The notes under the pieces: model-generated
What the model was told of the DNA's origin: nothing
What the model saw: only the letters and a program-made list of their open reading frames with translations
The model's database searches: none
Shown here: one piece after another, positions 45,455 through 54,339 of the stretch
How the letters are laid out: each line of letters begins with the position of its first letter
Position numbering within the stretch: position 1 is the stretch's first letter
NCBI RefSeq assembly: GCF_022844445.1
Contig: NZ_JALHLS010000003.1
Coordinates: 62,001-126,000 of the forward strand
Origin: Hyphomonas sp.
GTDB taxonomy: Bacteria; Pseudomonadota; Alphaproteobacteria; Caulobacterales; Hyphomonadaceae
DNA length: 64,000 nt
Direction of reading: 5' to 3'
Program-made: the position numbers and the translations under genes

Positions 45455-46798
45455 ATGGAAAAGCAGATCTCCAACTTCATCCGTGCGCTGAGGTCCGCCG
45501 ACGTACGCGTCTCGACAGGTGAAGCGCTGGATGCGGCCCGCACAGTCGCGATGATCGGCTATGATGACCGGGCCCTAATGAAAGATTCGCTGGCCTGCGT
45601 GCTGGCGAAATCGGAGTCGGAAAAGTCGATCCACGACCGGTTGTTTGATCTCTACTTCTCTTCTGCGCCGGCGGGTTCTGTATCGCAGTCAGCAGAATCC
45701 GAGACGCAGGAAAGCCAGGAAGACCCGAAGGACGCGGCCGAGCGTCTGTCGCAGCTGGCGCAGGAAGGCAACGAACAGGCCCTCGCCGCTGCCATCGAGC
45801 GGGCGGCGGAACAGGCCGGGCTGAACGATATCCGCTTCTCAACGCAGGTCGCGTATTTCTCGCAGTCGATGGTGCGCGCGATGGGCGGCGAGCAGCTGCA
45901 GGCACGGCTATTGGAGGCGCTGCAGGGGCGCACGCCCGATGCAGACGCGGAGGCCCAGCGCCTGATTGACGTGCGCCGTACGCTGACGATGGCGGCGCGG
46001 GAGCGAGCCGAACGGGCGTTCCAGATATTCGGCGCTGCCGAGACCGAAAAGTTCCGCGATGAGGTCGCCGCCACGAAACGCCTCTCGGCTATCGAGGCGG
46101 GCGACATGGCTCGGATGAAGCAGCTGGTCGCAAAAGTCGCCAAGCGGCTGGCCGTCAAGCACTCCCGCCGCCGCAAGCGCACGCAGCGGGGCCTCCTCGA
46201 CGTGCGCCGAACGATGCGCGCCAATGCCGGCGTCGACGGCGTGCCGTTCAACGTCATCTGGCGCCAGAAGAAAAAGGACCGCCCCAAGATCCTCGTGATC
46301 TGCGACGTGTCAGGCTCGGTCGCGCTTTATGTGCGCTTCCTGCTGTTGCTGCTCTATTCGATGAAGGAAGCGATTCCGGACCTGCACGCGTATGCGTTTT
46401 CGTACCGGCTCAAGAATGTCGACGACATACTGGAGACGATGGAGTTCGATGCGGCGATCAAGAAAATTCTGCGCGAGATCGGCCTCGGCTCGACGAGCTA
46501 TGGCCAGGCTTTCTCGGACTTCAAGATGGACCACGAGAACAAGATCGACCGGCGCACGACGATCATCATCCTTGGCGACGGGCGATCAAACTATGGCGAT
46601 CCGCGCCTTGACCTGTTTCGTGATTTTGCCGGCCGGGCCAAGCGCATCATCTGGCTGAACCCGGAAGGCCGCGCGCTGTGGGGCACCGGCGACAGCGTTA
46701 TCCCGCGGTATGAGCCCTTCTGTGCACAGATGAGTCATGTCGCGACGCTGAAAGACCTGGAAAAGGCGGTCGACGAAGTGCTGACCGCCTATTCCTGA
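45455..46798 (+). CDS. VWA domain-containing protein (CoxE-like)
   Basis: This 447-residue protein has an N-terminal helical part and a C-terminal von Willebrand factor A domain of the CoxE type. The MIDAS motif DxSxS appears as VICDVSGSVALY, and the later metal-binding Thr/Asp region includes STSYGQAFSDF and IIILGDGRSNYGDPRLD. A basic stretch (KHSRRRKRTQRGLLDVRRT) links the two parts. It is probably co-transcribed with the MoxR-type ATPase just upstream. Such pairs act on carbon monoxide dehydrogenase, methanol dehydrogenase or other metalloenzymes; no such enzyme is in the window. Its stop lies three bases from the convergent ccrM stop. Confidence 0.9.
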   Translation: MEKQISNFIRALRSADVRVSTGEALDAARTVAMIGYDDRALMKDSLACVLAKSESEKSIHDRLFDLYFSSAPAGSVSQSAESETQESQEDPKDAAERLSQLAQEGNEQALAAAIERAAEQAGLNDIRFSTQVAYFSQSMVRAMGGEQLQARLLEALQGRTPDADAEAQRLIDVRRTLTMAARERAERAFQIFGAAETEKFRDEVAATKRLSAIEAGDMARMKQLVAKVAKRLAVKHSRRRKRTQRGLLDVRRTMRANAGVDGVPFNVIWRQKKKDRPKILVICDVSGSVALYVRFLLLLLYSMKEAIPDLHAYAFSYRLKNVDDILETMEFDAAIKKILREIGLGSTSYGQAFSDFKMDHENKIDRRTTIIILGDGRSNYGDPRLDLFRDFAGRAKRIIWLNPEGRALWGTGDSVIPRYEPFCAQMSHVATLKDLEKAVDEVLTAYS

Positions 46799-46801
46799 AG
46801 C

Positions 46802-47905
<1,104 letters not shown>

Positions 47906-47917
47906 CTACGTGCCCTG

Positions 47918-47952
47918 GAATCTCTGGGATGCGCCGGTTACCACCGCGTTAC
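47918..47952. promoter_or_regulatory. ccrM leader: GANTC site and degenerate CtrA-like box
   Basis: GAATC at 47918-47922 is a GANTC site 34 bases before the ccrM start. TTAC-N7-TTAC at 47938-47952 is two mismatches from the CtrA consensus TTAA-N7-TTAA. In Caulobacter ccrM is activated by CtrA and its leader has GANTC sites; here the resemblance is partial and regulation is inferred. Confidence 0.35.
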
Positions 47953-48001
47953 GGAAAGACGAACGAAAGGTTACCGGTGCGCGCCGGACCTGCTGCGGCG
48001 T

Positions 48002-49135
48002 TTACAGTCCGAGCAGCAGCTGCCCCTCCGGCGTGGCCTGCGGACGGAACAGATCGGTGCGAAGAGGCGTGCGCGGTGTGTTGAGCCCGAAACGAACCGC
48101 TGCCTTGTGAAAGCGCTGTGATATCAGGTCCGCGACCGGTCCGCGGCCTCGACCGCGCTCGAACCATCTGGCGTCATAATCCTTGCCGCCGCGCATCTCG
48201 CGGATGAGGTTTATTACCCGGGCAGCCCGGTCCGGCACATGCTCCACCAGCCATTCGTGGAAGAGATCCTTTATTTCGAACGGCAGGCGCAGGACGACAT
48301 AACCCGCCCCGGCTGCGCCATGGTCACTGGCGGCTTCGAGCAGGGATTCAATCTCGTGATCGGTCAGGCCCGGAATGATCGGCGCGGTCATCACCGAGAC
48401 CGGGATACCTGCCGACGAGAGCGCGCGGACCGTTTCCAGCCGGCGCGCAGGCGTTGCAGCGCGCGGCTCCATCTTGCGGGCGAGCGTTCGGTCGAGCGTC
48501 GTGATTGACAAACCAACGCGGACAATCCCCTTCTCCGCCATCGGGGCGAGAAGGTCGATGTCGCGCTGGATCAGTGCCGATTTCGTCAGCAGGCTGACGG
48601 GATGGTTGTGGTCCGACAGGATTTCAAGGAGGCGCCGTGTCAGCCGCTCGCCGCGCTCCACCGGCTGGTAGGCGTCCGTGTTCATGCCCAGCGCGATGGG
48701 CTTCGGCACGTAGCCGGGCCGGGAAATTTCCCTCAGAAGCAATTCTGCCGCGTTCTGCTTGCGGAAAAGCCGGCTCTCGAAATCAAGCCCGGCCGACAGC
48801 CCGGCCCAGGCATGCGAGGGGCGGGCGAAACAGTAGATGCAGCCATGCTCGCAGCCCCGGTACGGATTGACCGTGCGGTCGAAGTTGATGTCCGGCGAAT
48901 TGTTGAAGGTGATGATGGTGCGGGCGGTTTCGTCCATCAGGAGCGTCTCGAGCGGCGCGGCATCGTCCTCGATCGTGCCCCAGCCGTCATCGAAAGGATC
49001 GTGCGTCTGGGCCTCGTAGCGGCCGGTCTGGTTGGAAACCGCGCCGCGCCCACGATGGTGGAAGCGCTCGCCAGCCTCGGAAGTCTCGATCAGCGTAACC
49101 CGCCCTGAAGATTTCAGTTTCTGTCCGGTTCTCAT
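48002..49135 (-). CDS. PA0069-type radical SAM protein (SplB-like)
   Basis: This is a radical S-adenosylmethionine protein of 377 residues from the ATG at 49135 (MRTGQKLKSS). The cluster motif is Cys95-x3-Cys99-x2-Cys102 in YRGCEHGCIYCFARPSHA. The neighbouring SplB-like blocks are LGMNTDAYQPVERGERLTR and VGLSITTLDRTLARKMEPRA. The family is common in proteobacteria and its function is not known; spore photoproduct lyase activity is not implied. It lies upstream of ccrM on the same strand with a 117-base gap that holds the ccrM leader. Confidence 0.9.
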   Translation of the reverse strand: MRTGQKLKSSGRVTLIETSEAGERFHHRGRGAVSNQTGRYEAQTHDPFDDGWGTIEDDAAPLETLLMDETARTIITFNNSPDINFDRTVNPYRGCEHGCIYCFARPSHAWAGLSAGLDFESRLFRKQNAAELLLREISRPGYVPKPIALGMNTDAYQPVERGERLTRRLLEILSDHNHPVSLLTKSALIQRDIDLLAPMAEKGIVRVGLSITTLDRTLARKMEPRAATPARRLETVRALSSAGIPVSVMTAPIIPGLTDHEIESLLEAASDHGAAGAGYVVLRLPFEIKDLFHEWLVEHVPDRAARVINLIREMRGGKDYDARWFERGRGRGPVADLISQRFHKAAVRFGLNTPRTPLRTDLFRPQATPEGQLLLGL

Positions 49136-49199
49136 GGCCGCATGAGAGCCACAGGAAAAAGAACATAGCAAGAACTTTACGGATGGCTTTTTGGGGAAT

Positions 49200-49802
49200 T
49201 CAGCGGGCGCCCCGGGTCCAGGCCTTCCAGTCGGCGGCTTCGTCTATGTCGGTCAGCTGCTCCAGAAGGCCGATGCGGCTGTGACGCGGCAAGTTGCTCC
49301 AGACGTCTTCCATCGCATGCGGGCCGGACCATCGCACGCCTCCGAACGGATCGTGGGCGCGCGGCCCCTTGTGCAGGCCAAACAGCCAGAAGCCACCATC
49401 ACTGGCGGGACCGAATACCGCGTCCTTCCTGCGCAAAAGGGCGACGGCTGCGCGCAGTTTGCCCGCGGTAACATCCGGAGCATCGGCGCCGATGAAGAGT
49501 ACCGGACCGGGCGGCGCATGGTGCAGCGCCAGGCCAAGACGTTCGGTGAGGCCGCCGCTTCCCTGCGGCGCGAGTGGCAATCCCGCGAACGTCTGACCGG
49601 CCTGCGCGGCCCGGACGAGCCGGTCTGGCGCGACATAAATCGTGACCGCGCAGCCGCTGCCCTTCGCGGCCTGCAATGTCCGGGCGAGCGTGAAGGCGGC
49701 AATGCGCCGGGCGGTCGTGAGGCCCAGGCCCTTTGCCAGACGGGTCTTCGAGAGGCCGATGCGCGGCGGCTTGGCAAATACGAAAAGGATAGCAGGACGC
49801 AT
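49200..49802 (-). CDS. TIGR04282-type glycosyltransferase (DUF2064, arsenosugar type)
   Basis: This is a GT-A fold protein of 200 residues from the ATG at 49802 (MRPAILFVFAKPPRIG). The family signature is FAKPPRIGLSKTRLAKGLG, and the nucleotide-sugar Asp region is FIGADAPDVTAGKLR, followed by DAVFGPASDGGFWLFGL. The TIGR04282 family is named for arsenosugar biosynthesis clusters, where it is paired with TIGR04283; a TIGR04283 gene lies at 50410-51093. No arsenic genes (arsM, arsenosugar radical SAM) are visible in the window. The divergent lipoprotein gene starts about 80 bases away. Confidence 0.85.
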   Translation of the reverse strand: MRPAILFVFAKPPRIGLSKTRLAKGLGLTTARRIAAFTLARTLQAAKGSGCAVTIYVAPDRLVRAAQAGQTFAGLPLAPQGSGGLTERLGLALHHAPPGPVLFIGADAPDVTAGKLRAAVALLRRKDAVFGPASDGGFWLFGLHKGPRAHDPFGGVRWSGPHAMEDVWSNLPRHSRIGLLEQLTDIDEAADWKAWTRGAR

Positions 49803-49882
49803 GCACTGGGGGCCTTGGATTTGCCGGAAACGAGGCGGACAGTGGGCGGACGTGCCTTGAAACGCAAGCAAGGGAGCCTGCC

Positions 49883-50413
49883 ATGAAACTGCATGCCTGG
49901 TTGATCGCACTGGCCGCCACGCCGCTGCTCGGCGCCTGCTTCATGTCCGAGGCCCCCTACATCGCCGAAGGCGAACTGCTGGCGCGCGGGCCGATTGCGC
50001 TTTGCACACCGGATGACCCACCATGCCGGATCGCCCTGCCGTCCGGCGACGGCTATGTCGTGGAACCCGAAGATGGCGAGGAGGAAGACCTGCACATCCG
50101 TTTTGAAGCGCTGACGGAGGCAGGCGGCGTGCCGGTCTGGATCGGTGAGGCGGAACTTCGCGAAGGCGGCGAAGTGGCGTGGAGCTATGTCGTAGCGCGG
50201 CCGGTCAATGCGACGGTAGGCAGTGCGCCCCGGTTCGATCTCGCCATGCCAGGCTGCGGCGAGATTGCACGGGGCCTCGAGGCCGAAGCCGGTGTCGTGC
50301 GCACCGATCCCTATGCCTGCACGGTGACTGACTACGCGCTTTTCCGCGCCTACCTGACAAGCACTTACGCTGAACGGTTTGCCGACCCGGCCTGGTGGGC
50401 TGACGAAGACTAG
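49883..50413 (+). CDS. Hypothetical lipoprotein
   Basis: This is a 176-residue protein of unknown function with a clear lipoprotein signal peptide (MKLHAWLIALAATPLLGAC, lipobox LGAC, Cys19). The mature part is acidic (EPEDGEEEDLHIRFE) and has further Cys in LCTPDDPPCRI, MPGCGEI and YACTV, which could form disulfides in the periplasm. AGGGAG precedes the ATG. It lies between the two TIGR0428x glycosyltransferase genes and shares a four-base CTAG with the convergent one, in which both stop codons are read. I do not recognise its family. Confidence 0.8.
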   Translation: MKLHAWLIALAATPLLGACFMSEAPYIAEGELLARGPIALCTPDDPPCRIALPSGDGYVVEPEDGEEEDLHIRFEALTEAGGVPVWIGEAELREGGEVAWSYVVARPVNATVGSAPRFDLAMPGCGEIARGLEAEAGVVRTDPYACTVTDYALFRAYLTSTYAERFADPAWWADED

Positions 50414-51093
50414 TTGTAGGCTTTCGCGAGTTTTTCCGGGCTCGCGCCCATCAGGAAACGCGTCAGCAGCCAGGCGTTGCGCCAGGCGCGTCTGCGCCAT
50501 CCGTCGCGCTCATACTTTGCTGCAGACGTGCGCGCTTCGGCATCAAGGATGACGAGACGGCGCTTTCCGAGCATGCGCACGATCATCACGTCTTCCATCA
50601 GCGGCACGTCGGGATACCCGCCGATTTCATTGTAGAGCGCGCGCGAGATCAGAAGGCCCTGATCGCCGTAGGGCAAACCGATCCACCGCGCGCGGCGATT
50701 GGCGCGGCGTTCCAGCCAGCGAGCTTCGCGGGCGTCGGAGCGGTACTTGAGCGAAAAGGCAGCCGCCATGCCGGAACGTGTTCCCATATGCGCGGCGGCA
50801 CGCTCGGCCCAGTCGCGTGACAGCGCGGTATCTGAGTGGAGGAACAAGAACCATTCGCCGCGCGCGGCAGCCGCGCCGGCGCGCATTTGCTTTGCCCTGC
50901 CAGGCTCCGATCCGATCACGGTTGCACCCGCTGAGCCCGCAATCGCGCGGGTGGTGTCCGCGGAGCCACCGTCCACGACGATCACTTCCCGGATGAGGCC
51001 TGCTTCGAGGCCTGCCAGAAGGCTTTCCAGAGCCAACGGAAGATCACCGGCGGCGTTGAGCGCAGGAATGATGATCGACAGCGGTGCGGGCAT
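50410..51093 (-). CDS. TIGR04283-type glycosyltransferase (GT2, arsenosugar type)
   Basis: This is a family 2 glycosyltransferase of 227 residues from the ATG at 51093 (MPAPLSIIIPALNAAG). It has the GT-A motifs EVIVVDGGSADTTRAIA and, as metal site, FLFLHSDTALSRDW. PYGDQGLLISRALYNEIGGYPD and LMEDVMIVRML are the acceptor-side blocks. It matches the TIGR04283 family that normally accompanies TIGR04282. A longer start at 51150 is possible. It is convergent with the lipoprotein gene and divergent from the hemerythrin-like gene. The sugar donor and acceptor are unknown. Confidence 0.87.
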   Translation of the reverse strand: MPAPLSIIIPALNAAGDLPLALESLLAGLEAGLIREVIVVDGGSADTTRAIAGSAGATVIGSEPGRAKQMRAGAAAARGEWFLFLHSDTALSRDWAERAAAHMGTRSGMAAAFSLKYRSDAREARWLERRANRRARWIGLPYGDQGLLISRALYNEIGGYPDVPLMEDVMIVRMLGKRRLVILDAEARTSAAKYERDGWRRRAWRNAWLLTRFLMGASPEKLAKAYN

Positions 51094-51178
51094 CGGGGTG
51101 TGCTCAGTCCGCTGCGCGCGCGGGAACGGAAGGCGGGCTGAGGCGTTCATGGCGGAGATAATTGCAGGAGGCCTTCCC

Positions 51179-51655
51179 ATGCCGACGATCTATCAGACGC
51201 TGAAGACGGATCATGACAAACACCGGGATCTGCTCGCTAAGCTGGCCAAAACCCAAGGCGATTCCGAGGATCGCCGCAAGCTTTGGCAGACCTTCTACTA
51301 TGATGTAAGCGCCCATGCGGCCGCGGAGGAGCTTTCCTTCTACAGCAAGCTGATTGCCGAGTCCGAAGGCCAGCCGGAAGGCCGCCACTCGGTCGCGGAG
51401 CACCATGAACTGGAAGAAATGATTCAGGGCCTGCACGAGATGAAGTTCAGCTCACCGGGCTGGCTTGCACGGTTCAAGGCGCTGCAAGAGCGCTACGAGC
51501 ACCATATCGAAGAAGAAGAGAAAGAGATCTTCGAGAAGGCCAGGCAAGTCATCGGCGCCGATTCGAAAGGCGCGATCGGCGCGGAGTTCACGAGCCTCAA
51601 GAAGACGGAACGTGGCAAGGTCGACGAGAAAGCCGAACAGGCGCTGGAAGACTAA
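51179..51655 (+). CDS. Hemerythrin HHE domain protein
   Basis: This 158-residue protein carries a hemerythrin-like HHE cation-binding domain. Likely iron ligands are in LKTDHDKHRDLLAKL, SAHAAAEELSFYSKL, AEHHELEEMI and YEHHIEEEEKEIFEKA, the standard four-helix pattern. AGGAGG is 8 bases before the ATG at 51179. The C-terminal tail is charged (SLKKTERGKVDEKAEQAL). Such proteins sense or carry oxygen or iron or protect against oxidative stress; the specific role is unknown. It overlaps the convergent UDG gene by four bases at the stop codons. Confidence 0.9.
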   Translation: MPTIYQTLKTDHDKHRDLLAKLAKTQGDSEDRRKLWQTFYYDVSAHAAAEELSFYSKLIAESEGQPEGRHSVAEHHELEEMIQGLHEMKFSSPGWLARFKALQERYEHHIEEEEKEIFEKARQVIGADSKGAIGAEFTSLKKTERGKVDEKAEQALED

Positions 51656-52461
51656 CCGCTGCTAAGCTCCGCCAGCCGTTTCTCGATCAACATGAGATCG
51701 CGCCAGGCGCGGCTCTTATCCTGCGGGCGGCGAAGCAGATAGGCGGGGTGGAGAATCGGGATCACAGGCGCCTGAAATCCGCCCGGCGTGGAGAAGGCGT
51801 ATTCGTTGCCGCGCAGTTTCATGATGCCGTCCTTGCTGGCGAGCAGGGAGACGGCGGGTATGCCGCCGGCGGCGACGATAAGTTTCGGTTTCACCAGTTC
51901 GATCATCCGGTCGACAAACGGACGGCAGACGGCGAGTTCGTCGGCTTCCGGATTGCGGTTGCCGGGCGGGCGCCAGTAGTTGACGTTGGTAATGAAGGCA
52001 TTCTCGGCCCGGGTCCGGCCGATCGCGGCAAGCATCTTGTCGAGCAGCTGGCCGGCCTTGCCAACGAAGGGCAGGCCGCGCCGGTCCTCCTCGGCGCCGG
52101 GCCCCTCCCCGATCACCATGAGGCTTGCGCCGGGAACCCCGTCATAGACGACCGCCTGCTCGCAAGCTGCCCGCAGCGGGCTGCCGTCAAAGGCGCGGAT
52201 GGCTTCAGCCAAGGCCTCAAGCGTTGTGGCGGCTTTCGCCTGCGCCCGCGCTTCGTTCGCCCAATCGATGACTGTACGGGCGCCCCGCCGGATCACGGCG
52301 GGCGCTGCCGGAGCGGCCGACTGGCTCAGTTCTTCCGCGGCCTCGCGCGCGGGCGCGGACTTCAGCAACGCCTCGACCAGCGCCGTATCCATGCCCACGC
52401 CCATGTCCGCCCACCATTCGGTGAGCGCAGAAATCGGCACTCTTGACGCAGGGGCTGGCAT
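51652..52461 (-). CDS. Uracil-DNA glycosylase, family 4-like
   Basis: This uracil-DNA glycosylase of 269 residues removes uracil from DNA to start base-excision repair. Motif A appears as VIGEGPGAEEDRRGLPFVG and motif B as LHPAYLLRRPQDK, both typical of family 4/5. The N-terminal extension before residue 100 is Ala-rich. Family 4 enzymes normally hold a [4Fe-4S] cluster with four Cys; this protein has only two (AAC in SPLRAACEQ, and AVC in ELAVCRPF). The cluster is probably missing or incomplete. The start at 52461 is chosen; 52533 is possible but would lie 15 bases from the divergent ETF-QO ATG. Confidence 0.88.
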   Translation of the reverse strand: MPAPASRVPISALTEWWADMGVGMDTALVEALLKSAPAREAAEELSQSAAPAAPAVIRRGARTVIDWANEARAQAKAATTLEALAEAIRAFDGSPLRAACEQAVVYDGVPGASLMVIGEGPGAEEDRRGLPFVGKAGQLLDKMLAAIGRTRAENAFITNVNYWRPPGNRNPEADELAVCRPFVDRMIELVKPKLIVAAGGIPAVSLLASKDGIMKLRGNEYAFSTPGGFQAPVIPILHPAYLLRRPQDKSRAWRDLMLIEKRLAELSSG

Positions 52462-52547
52462 TGCGGACAGGCTGGACCTTCGGGAAACACGCTGTAAGTG
52501 CTTAACCGGATAGAGATAAGGCGCATAGCGCAAACAAGGAGTGACCC

Positions 52548-54227
52548 ATGGCCGACGCCCCCGAACGCGAGTCGATGGAATTTGACCTGGTGATCGTCGG
52601 CGGCGGCCCCGCAGGCCTTTCCGCCGCCATCCGGTTCAAGCAACTCGCCAATGAAGCGGGTCAGGACCTTTCGGTTGTCGTGATCGAGAAAGGCGGCGAG
52701 ATCGGCGCGCACATTCTGTCCGGCCTCGTGCTGGACCCCAAGGCGCTGGACGAACTGCTGCCAGACTGGCGCACACGCGCCGACCGTCCGATCACCACGG
52801 AAGTGAAAACCGACAGCTACAAGCTGCTGGGCGAGAACGGCTCGGCCGAAGTCGGCTGGGCCCCCTTCCCGCCGCTGATGAGCAACCATGGCTGCTTCAT
52901 CGGTTCGCTCGCGAACGTCTGCCGCTGGCTCGGGGCTGAAGCCGAGAAGCTGGGCGTGGAAGTGTTCCCGGGCTTTGCCGCCTCGGAAATCGTCTATGAC
53001 GACAAGGGCGCCGTGCGCGGCATCGTCGCCGGCGTCATGGGCATCGACCGGGAAGGCAAGCCGGGTCCGGATTACCAGCCCGGCATGGAGTTGCTCGGCA
53101 AGTATGTTCTTTTCGCCGAAGGCGCGCGCGGCTCGCTGACCAAGCAGCTGCAGGTGAAGTTTGATCTGTGCAAGGACAGCGACCCGCAGAAGTTCGGCAT
53201 CGGGCTGAAGGAAGTCTGGTCGGTTCCGGAAGAGATATTCCAGGAAGGCCTCGTGCAGCACACATTTGGCTGGCCCGTGATGGGCAAGAACGGTGATGGC
53301 GGCGGCTTCCTCTACCACTTCCGCGACAATGGCGAGGCCTTCGTCTCTGTCGGCTATGTGGTCCACCTCAACTACAAGAACCCCTATCTCGCCCCCTACA
53401 GCGAGTTCCAGCGCTACAAGCATCATCCCGATGTCATCCGCTATCTGAAGGGCGGCAAGCGCGTGGCCTATGGCGCGCGGGCAATCACGTCGGGCGGCAT
53501 CCAGTCGATCCCGCAACTGTCATTCCCGGGCGGCGCGCTGATCGGCTGCTCGGCCGGGTTCGTGAACCTGCCACGCATCAAGGGCACGCATAACGCGATG
53601 AAGACCGGCATGCTGGCCGCCGAAGCGGCGTTCGACGCAGTCATTGCCGGACGCCAGAGCGATGAGCTGGATTCCTACCCGGACGCAGTGCGCAGCTCCT
53701 GGGTCTGGAAGGATCTCTCGCCGGTGCGCAACATGAAGCCTTTGATGTCGAAGTTCGGCACGCTGGTCGGCGCCATGATCGGCGTTCCGGACATGTGGAT
53801 GCGCGTGCTGGTCGGCTTCGGTTTCCTCCCGACACTGCACCACACCAAGACCGACGCCGCATCGCTCAAGCCCGCCAAGGACTTCAAGCCGATCGAGTAT
53901 CCGAAACCGGACGGCGTCATCAGCTTCGACAAGCTGACCAACGTATCCTTCACCAATACCTATCATGGCGAAGACCAGCCGGTGCACCTTATCGTCGCTG
54001 ACATGGCGCTGCAGAAAGCGTCTGAGCATGACGTCTATGCCGGCCCGTCGGCTCGCTATTGCCCGGCCGGTGTGTACGAGTGGGTGGGCTCGGGCGCGGA
54101 CCTGAAGTTCCAGATCAACGCGCAGAACTGCATTCACTGCAAGACGTGCGACATCAAGGACCCGAACCAGAACATCAACTGGACGGTGCCTGAAGGCGGC
54201 GGCGGCCCGGCTTATCCGAACATGTGA
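52548..54227 (+). CDS. Electron transfer flavoprotein-ubiquinone oxidoreductase
   Basis: ETF-QO passes electrons from ETF, and so from acyl-CoA dehydrogenases such as the one at 6196-7968, to ubiquinone at the inner membrane. It has 559 residues. The N-terminal FAD motif is VIVGGGPAGLSAAIRFKQ. The ubiquinone-binding region lies in LPRIKGTHNAMKTGMLAAEA. The C-terminal [4Fe-4S] cluster has RYCPAGVYEW, then CIHCKTCDIKDPNQNINW. AAGGAG lies before the ATG. It is divergent from the UDG gene, with a stem-loop after its stop. Confidence 0.97.
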   Translation: MADAPERESMEFDLVIVGGGPAGLSAAIRFKQLANEAGQDLSVVVIEKGGEIGAHILSGLVLDPKALDELLPDWRTRADRPITTEVKTDSYKLLGENGSAEVGWAPFPPLMSNHGCFIGSLANVCRWLGAEAEKLGVEVFPGFAASEIVYDDKGAVRGIVAGVMGIDREGKPGPDYQPGMELLGKYVLFAEGARGSLTKQLQVKFDLCKDSDPQKFGIGLKEVWSVPEEIFQEGLVQHTFGWPVMGKNGDGGGFLYHFRDNGEAFVSVGYVVHLNYKNPYLAPYSEFQRYKHHPDVIRYLKGGKRVAYGARAITSGGIQSIPQLSFPGGALIGCSAGFVNLPRIKGTHNAMKTGMLAAEAAFDAVIAGRQSDELDSYPDAVRSSWVWKDLSPVRNMKPLMSKFGTLVGAMIGVPDMWMRVLVGFGFLPTLHHTKTDAASLKPAKDFKPIEYPKPDGVISFDKLTNVSFTNTYHGEDQPVHLIVADMALQKASEHDVYAGPSARYCPAGVYEWVGSGADLKFQINAQNCIHCKTCDIKDPNQNINWTVPEGGGGPAYPNM

Positions 54228-54233
54228 GTATAA

Positions 54234-54258
54234 CGCAGGCGTGTAGACCGCGCCTGCG
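54234..54258 (+). terminator. Stem-loop after the ETF-QO gene
   Basis: CGCAGGCG (54234-54241) pairs fully with CGCCTGCG (54251-54258) around a nine-base loop, six bases after the ETF-QO stop. The downstream GTTTCAC has only a short T run, so it may be a weak terminator or an mRNA 3' stabiliser. Confidence 0.45.
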
Positions 54259-54339
54259 GTTTCACAGCCTCCCGCGCCTTGCTCTTGCCGCAAGGGACTG
54301 CTTCACTCAGGCCGTCTGCAAGGTGGAGTCTCCGCGCTT

